Of a DNA stretch of 9,403 bases, positions 6,881 through 9,403 are shown piece after piece. The stretch comes from Methylococcaceae bacterium NSP1-2. Its GTDB lineage: Bacteria > Pseudomonadota > Gammaproteobacteria > Methylococcales > Methylomonadaceae. The notes beneath the pieces are model-generated. The model saw only the letters and a list, made by a program, of their open reading frames with translations, searched no databases and was not told the origin of the DNA. The stretch lies in assembly GCA_002256685.1 (NCBI GenBank), contig NQJH01000045.1, positions 1 through 9,403 on the forward strand. The letters run 5' to 3'. Position 1 is the stretch's first letter. Each line of letters starts with the position of its first letter. The position numbers were made by a program, and so were the translations under genes.

Positions 6881-7117
6881 ATGGTCTGTAAAACAAATTC
6901 TCCCCTGCCTGTTGATGTTGAAGCAGGACAAACTTACGGCTGGTGTAGCTGTGGTTTTAGCCAAACCATGCCCTTATGTGATCGCTCACATCGAGAACTA
7001 TCCGATAAAAAATCGTTCAAATTTGTTGCAGAAGAAACCAAACGCATCTATTTATGTGGTTGTTCTGAAACACAAACCCCGCCGTTTTGTGACGGCAGTC
7101 ACTGTAACCTTGGTTAA
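6881..7117 (+). CDS. Tandem CDGSH iron-sulfur domain protein
   Basis: This 78-residue protein contains two complete CDGSH [2Fe-2S] sites, each with the 3-Cys/1-His ligand set. The first uses Cys22, Cys24, Cys33 and His37 (CSCGFSQTMPLCDRSH, with Arg in place of Gly). The second uses Cys59, Cys61, Cys70 and His74 (CGCSETQTPPFCDGSH). This tandem small form resembles the CISD3/MiNT-type and its bacterial relatives, which are soluble redox or cluster-transfer proteins. The physiological partner is unknown. The ATG at 6881 is preceded by a T/A-rich stretch with no Shine-Dalgarno, so initiation may depend on an unstructured or very short leader. No in-frame alternative upstream was identified that has a better site. 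The CYTH gene starts four bases after the stop, so this is probably the first gene of the rightward cluster. Confidence 0.93.
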   Translation: MVCKTNSPLPVDVEAGQTYGWCSCGFSQTMPLCDRSHRELSDKKSFKFVAEETKRIYLCGCSETQTPPFCDGSHCNLG

Positions 7118-7121
7118 ACCG

Positions 7122-7595
7122 ATGGCTATCGAAATAGAACATAAATTTTTATTAGCGAATGATGATTGGCGTGACTGCGTGACGCATTCGGTTCGTTACC
7201 GCCAAGGTTATTTAAGCTCACAACCGACTAGCTCGATTCGCGTTAGAATCAGTGATGACCACGCGTGGTTAAATATTAAGTCTGCCACCATCGGTACTCA
7301 CCGCCATGAATATGAATATGAAATTCCACTAGCGGATGCCAATGAAATTCTAAATACGCTGTGCAGAAAGCCATTAATCGAAAAAACCCGTTATTTTGTG
7401 CAGGACAACGGACACACTTGGGAAATCGACGAATTTGACGGTGATAATCAAGGACTAATCGTTGCTGAAATTGAGTTATCAGAAATCGGTAAAGCCTTTG
7501 TAAAACCTGCGTGGTTAGGCGCGGAAGTCACCGATGATTTACGTTATTACAATAATAATTTATCGCAGCATCCGTATTCCGAGTGGAAAAACTGA
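7122..7595 (+). CDS. CYTH domain triphosphatase (inorganic tripolyphosphatase-like)
   Basis: The 157-residue protein is a single CYTH (triphosphate tunnel metalloenzyme) domain. The signature ExExK is Glu4-Ile-Glu6-His-Lys8. Further tunnel residues are visible: Arg40 and Arg42 (IRVRI), Lys53 (LNIK), Glu63/65/67, Lys88 and Arg90 (EKTRY), Glu101 and Asp103 (EIDEF), Glu116 and Glu118 (VAEIEL), and the C-terminal DDLRYYNNNL. Its length and the RQGYL, EKTRY and EVTDDLRY blocks recall the short bacterial CYTH proteins such as Nitrosomonas NE1496, an inorganic triphosphatase. Hydrolysis of tripolyphosphate is therefore the likely reaction; adenylate cyclase or thiamine triphosphatase activity is less likely. 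The frame is open further upstream, but ATG 7122 puts ExExK at the extreme N-terminus as in the family. It lies four bases after the CDGSH stop. Confidence 0.93.
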   Translation: MAIEIEHKFLLANDDWRDCVTHSVRYRQGYLSSQPTSSIRVRISDDHAWLNIKSATIGTHRHEYEYEIPLADANEILNTLCRKPLIEKTRYFVQDNGHTWEIDEFDGDNQGLIVAEIELSEIGKAFVKPAWLGAEVTDDLRYYNNNLSQHPYSEWKN

Positions 7596-7599
7596 GGCT

Positions 7600-8223
7600 G
7601 TGAAAAAGTTACTGTTTGCAGTTTTGATGTTAGTGTCCAGTGTCTGTTTTGCTGACAGTCTAAGCGACTCGCTTAACAGTATTGAATCTGAATGGGCAAC
7701 GATTTATTACGGCTTGCCGAAACAAAAACAGCAAACCGCTTATCCCGTATTGCTGGATAAACTTCAACAACTCGCTAAAACCTATCCGAATGATGCAGGG
7801 GTTATTTACTGGCAAGCCCTGATTAAAGCCTCTTCTGCGGATCATCAAAATCCGCTGACTGCCTTACAGACGGTAAACGAAGTGCGCGATTTATTGACCA
7901 AAGCCATCGCCATTAATCCACAAGTGATGAATGGCGCGGCTTATGTGGTGTTAGGCACGTTGTATGACAAAGTACCGAGTTGGCCTATCGCGTTTGGTAA
8001 TGATAACACCGCTAAAACTATGCTAGAAACCGCGCTGAAAATCAATCCGAATGGCATCGCTAATAATTATTTTTATGGCAAATTTTTATTAAGCCATGAT
8101 GACCAAAAAGCCGCTGAGCATTATTTTAACCTAGCACTCGCCGCGCCCATTCGTCCTGAACAGCCTTATGCCGATCAGCAAATGAAGCTTAAAGTCCAAC
8201 ACGCACTCGAAAAAATTAACTAA
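7600..8223 (+). CDS. Exported TPR-like protein of unknown function
   Basis: The 207-residue product starts at GTG 7600 with a clear signal peptide. It reads KK, then a hydrophobic core LLFAVLMLVSSV, then a CFA|DS cleavage site after about residue 18. The Cys is not in a proper lipobox, so a soluble periplasmic protein is favoured over a lipoprotein. The mature part is alpha-helical with TPR-like units, notably ARDLLTKAIAINP-like and AKTMLETALKINPNGIANNYFYGKFL near 150-175. The segment VLGTLYDKVPSWPIAFGN is a motif I associate with TPR or TRAP T-component-like exported proteins. The function is unknown. The frame is open upstream to 7534, but that region overlaps the CYTH gene and lacks a signal peptide start. 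GAGG (7594-7597) is very close to the GTG and overlaps the CYTH stop, which suggests coupled translation. Confidence 0.83.
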   Translation: MKKLLFAVLMLVSSVCFADSLSDSLNSIESEWATIYYGLPKQKQQTAYPVLLDKLQQLAKTYPNDAGVIYWQALIKASSADHQNPLTALQTVNEVRDLLTKAIAINPQVMNGAAYVVLGTLYDKVPSWPIAFGNDNTAKTMLETALKINPNGIANNYFYGKFLLSHDDQKAAEHYFNLALAAPIRPEQPYADQQMKLKVQHALEKIN

Positions 8224-8224
8224 C

Positions 8225-8989
8225 ATGCTAACAGGAAAACTTGCGGTACTGTATGAAGGGCAGGGCGATAGCGTCGTGTTTCAACAACTCGCTGAACGCT
8301 TAAACGTACCACTACGCAATACCACGCAAGCTGACAACCTGCCAGAGCCATTTTTTTTATGCTGGCGTGACGGTTGTCTAAAACTACTCGATAGAGAACT
8401 GCTTAAAAAAGGCGGTTTAACGGTTGATATTGCGCCACGCAATGGTGAACAACATTCCTATCCTGCCCCAAAACAAGGCGCGTTAGCCCAAGCCTTAGGG
8501 CGTAAAACTAAAACGGTTATTGATGCCACGACTGGCTGGGGACAAGATAGCTTATTTATGTTTCGCATGGGCTATCAAGTCAGCTGTATCGAACGTTCCC
8601 CTGTGATGGCAGAATTACTGCGCGACGGTTTTAATCGCCTAGAACAAGAAGACTGGGTGCAAAGACTACAGCTACAAGCCCCGCCATTGTACACAGGCAA
8701 TGCCATCGAATTATTAGCCGCCTTAGAAACACCGCCTGATTGTATTTATCTCGATCCGATGTTTCCGCCTAAACGCAAAAAATCCGCGTTGGCTAAAAAA
8801 TCGATGGTGATTTTGCGTGATTTACTTGGTGATGACACCGACAAAGACCAATTGTTTAGCGTTGCCTTACAAGCGGCAGGAAAACGCGTGGTCGTTAAAA
8901 GCCCCGATGATGCTGAACCCTTAGGCGGCAAGCCTAGCGACAGTTTTTCGGGAAAATTATTACGTTATGATGTTTATTTGAAGGTTTAA
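8225..8989 (+). CDS. rsmJ: 16S rRNA m2G1516 methyltransferase RsmJ
   Basis: RsmJ uses S-adenosylmethionine to methylate N2 of G1516 (E. coli numbering) in 16S rRNA. The 254 residues match the family length. The SAM-binding motif I is IDATTGWGQDSLF (99-111). A second acidic motif, SCIERSP, lies at 120-126. The catalytic motif IV region is YLDPMFPPKRKKSALAKKSM (175-194), and KRVVVKSPD (220-228) lies near the C-terminus. DATTGWGQD and LDPMFP are family hallmarks. The start at 8225 is one base after the TPR gene stop. The ribosome site is weak, so translation is probably coupled to the upstream gene. The next gene begins one base after its stop. Confidence 0.95.
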   Translation: MLTGKLAVLYEGQGDSVVFQQLAERLNVPLRNTTQADNLPEPFFLCWRDGCLKLLDRELLKKGGLTVDIAPRNGEQHSYPAPKQGALAQALGRKTKTVIDATTGWGQDSLFMFRMGYQVSCIERSPVMAELLRDGFNRLEQEDWVQRLQLQAPPLYTGNAIELLAALETPPDCIYLDPMFPPKRKKSALAKKSMVILRDLLGDDTDKDQLFSVALQAAGKRVVVKSPDDAEPLGGKPSDSFSGKLLRYDVYLKV

Positions 8990-8990
8990 C

Positions 8991-9246
8991 ATGTCTGATT
9001 GGCAAGATGTAATGAATGAATCCGCTCTCGCTGAGGGTGAAAATACTGTAGTAAATGTTGATGGTACCGACGTTGCTATCTTTAAAATTGAAGGTCGGCG
9101 ATGAAATTATTTGCCCCCGACACGGCGCACGGTTTTGTATTAAAACCGGCGTAGTCACTGCCCCACCTGCGTATGAAAATATTGATTGTTTTCCTGTCCG
9201 CATTGAGCAAGGCAGAATACAGGTTAGGGATGATCGTTGGGATTAA
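8991..9246 (+). pseudogene. Rieske-type [2Fe-2S] ferredoxin gene broken by an internal deletion and frameshift
   Basis: From ATG 8991 the frame reads MSDWQDVMNESALAEGENTV up to VAIFKIEG (codon 35, ending 9095), then Arg-Arg and a TGA at 9102-9104. The following base register, from about 9094, continues GDEIICPRHGARFCIKTG through APPAYENIDCFPVRI to a stop at 9244-9246. Joined, these are the two ends of a small Rieske ferredoxin of about 105 residues. The middle segment, which in this family carries the first Cys-x-His ligand pair, is absent. Only the second pair (CPRH, 9112-9123) remains. The missing length must be 2 modulo 3, and about 65-71 bases fits. No [2Fe-2S] cluster could form. AAGG (8981-8984) gives a good ribosome site, so decay looks recent. 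A sequencing or assembly error is an alternative. Confidence 0.85.
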
Positions 9247-9254
9247 GGATTAAC

Positions 9255-9281
9255 TTGGGTTGTTGCTTGTTGGCAACCCAA
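9255..9281. repeat. First of two stacked inverted repeats after the Rieske gene
   Basis: TTGGGTTG (9255-9262) and CAACCCAA (9274-9281) form a perfect eight-base stem around an 11-base loop that can add G-U pairs. No T tract follows on the plus strand, so on its own it is a poor terminator. It may protect the 3' end or contribute to the adjacent terminator. Confidence 0.5.
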
Positions 9282-9286
9282 TGCAA

Positions 9287-9319
9287 AGCTATTTGGGTAA
9301 GCACTCAAATAGCTGTTTT
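9287..9319 (+). terminator. Hairpin terminator between convergent genes
   Basis: AGCTATTTGGGT (9287-9298) pairs with ACTCAAATAGCT (9303-9314) through 12 pairs, including one G-U, with an AAGC tetraloop and a GTTTT tail. It ends the rightward cluster. On the minus strand it is followed by TTTGCATT and contains the stop codon of the leftward gene at the right edge, so it may work in both directions. The T tract is short. Confidence 0.6.
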
Positions 9320-9403
9320 GCCATTTTCACCAATTCAAATGTCTCGCCATTCGATAAATCTTGCTGGATTCTAGCCTGTTCAGAAAAGCCACATTTTTTA
9401 TAA
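9289..9403 (-). CDS. C-terminal fragment of a leftward gene, possibly a GNAT acetyltransferase
   Basis: Read on the minus strand from the window edge, one frame stays open for 37 codons and ends at TAG (complement of 9291-9289), within the hairpin stem. The peptide starts YKKCGFSEQARIQQDL and ends KQLFECLPK. The opening Y-K-K-C-G-F resembles the conserved Y-x-K-x-G-F near the end of GNAT N-acetyltransferases, which would leave a helical tail. The match is only a few residues, so the family call is tentative. Convergence with the rightward cluster and the shared hairpin support it being a real gene end. Confidence 0.5.
   Translation of the reverse strand, partial: YKKCGFSEQARIQQDLSNGETFELVKMAKQLFECLPK

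Noticed and set aside
6912..7121. Upstream extension of the CYTH reading frame into the CDGSH gene
   Set aside because: It overlaps a well-supported CDGSH protein in another frame, and ATG 7122 puts the ExExK signature at the N-terminus as in the family.
7534..7599. Earlier ATG for the TPR protein
   Set aside because: It would overlap the CYTH C-terminus and add 22 residues before a clear signal peptide; GTG 7600 is the better start.
9055..9093. ATG at 9055 as a separate small gene covering the second half of the Rieske frame
   Set aside because: Residues before GDEII in that frame are the out-of-frame reading of the Rieske N-terminal half and match nothing; the region is better explained as one broken gene.

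Overview
The window looks like a chromosomal housekeeping segment of a moderately AT-rich gammaproteobacterium. The block asmA-like / mutY / yggX, a ParE close to the gammaproteobacterial type, RsmJ and a tRNA-Asp with encoded CCA all point that way. The overall protein style would fit a methanotroph-like lineage such as Methylococcales, but that placement is inference. No phage, transposon, CRISPR array or defence island was seen.

Layout, left to right. Positions 1-38 hold the first codons of a leftward gene cut by the window edge, with a strong Shine-Dalgarno. A divergent promoter region (39-154) follows. The rightward block asmA-like (155-2314), mutY (2321-3352), yggX (3364-3636) and a 91-aa protein of unknown function (3676-3951) ends at a hairpin terminator (3967-3996). 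A regulatory stretch with an A-rich tract and a near-perfect dyad (4129-4144) precedes parE (4185-6077). A leftward TetR-family gene (6079-6618) meets parE tail to tail with one base between them. Upstream of it, also leftward, is tRNA-Asp(GTC) (6690-6766) with a clear sigma70-type promoter.

From 6881 a tight rightward cluster runs: a tandem CDGSH iron-sulfur protein, a CYTH triphosphatase, a secreted TPR protein, rsmJ, and a Rieske ferredoxin gene, with 1-4 bases between neighbours. The Rieske gene is broken. A short internal deletion has removed the segment carrying the first Cys-x-His ligand pair and shifted the frame. Two stacked hairpins (9255-9314) lie between it and the 3' end of a leftward gene (9289-9403) cut by the right edge.

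Functionally, the first block joins envelope biogenesis (AsmA-like), oxidative DNA repair (MutY) and iron handling/oxidative protection of Fe-S enzymes (YggX). ParE is a topoisomerase IV subunit. The right-hand cluster mixes Fe-S proteins, polyphosphate-type hydrolysis and 16S rRNA methylation, with no obvious single pathway. I do not see a convincing new multi-gene system. The most notable items are the damaged Rieske gene, the dyad in front of parE and the small uncharacterised protein after yggX.
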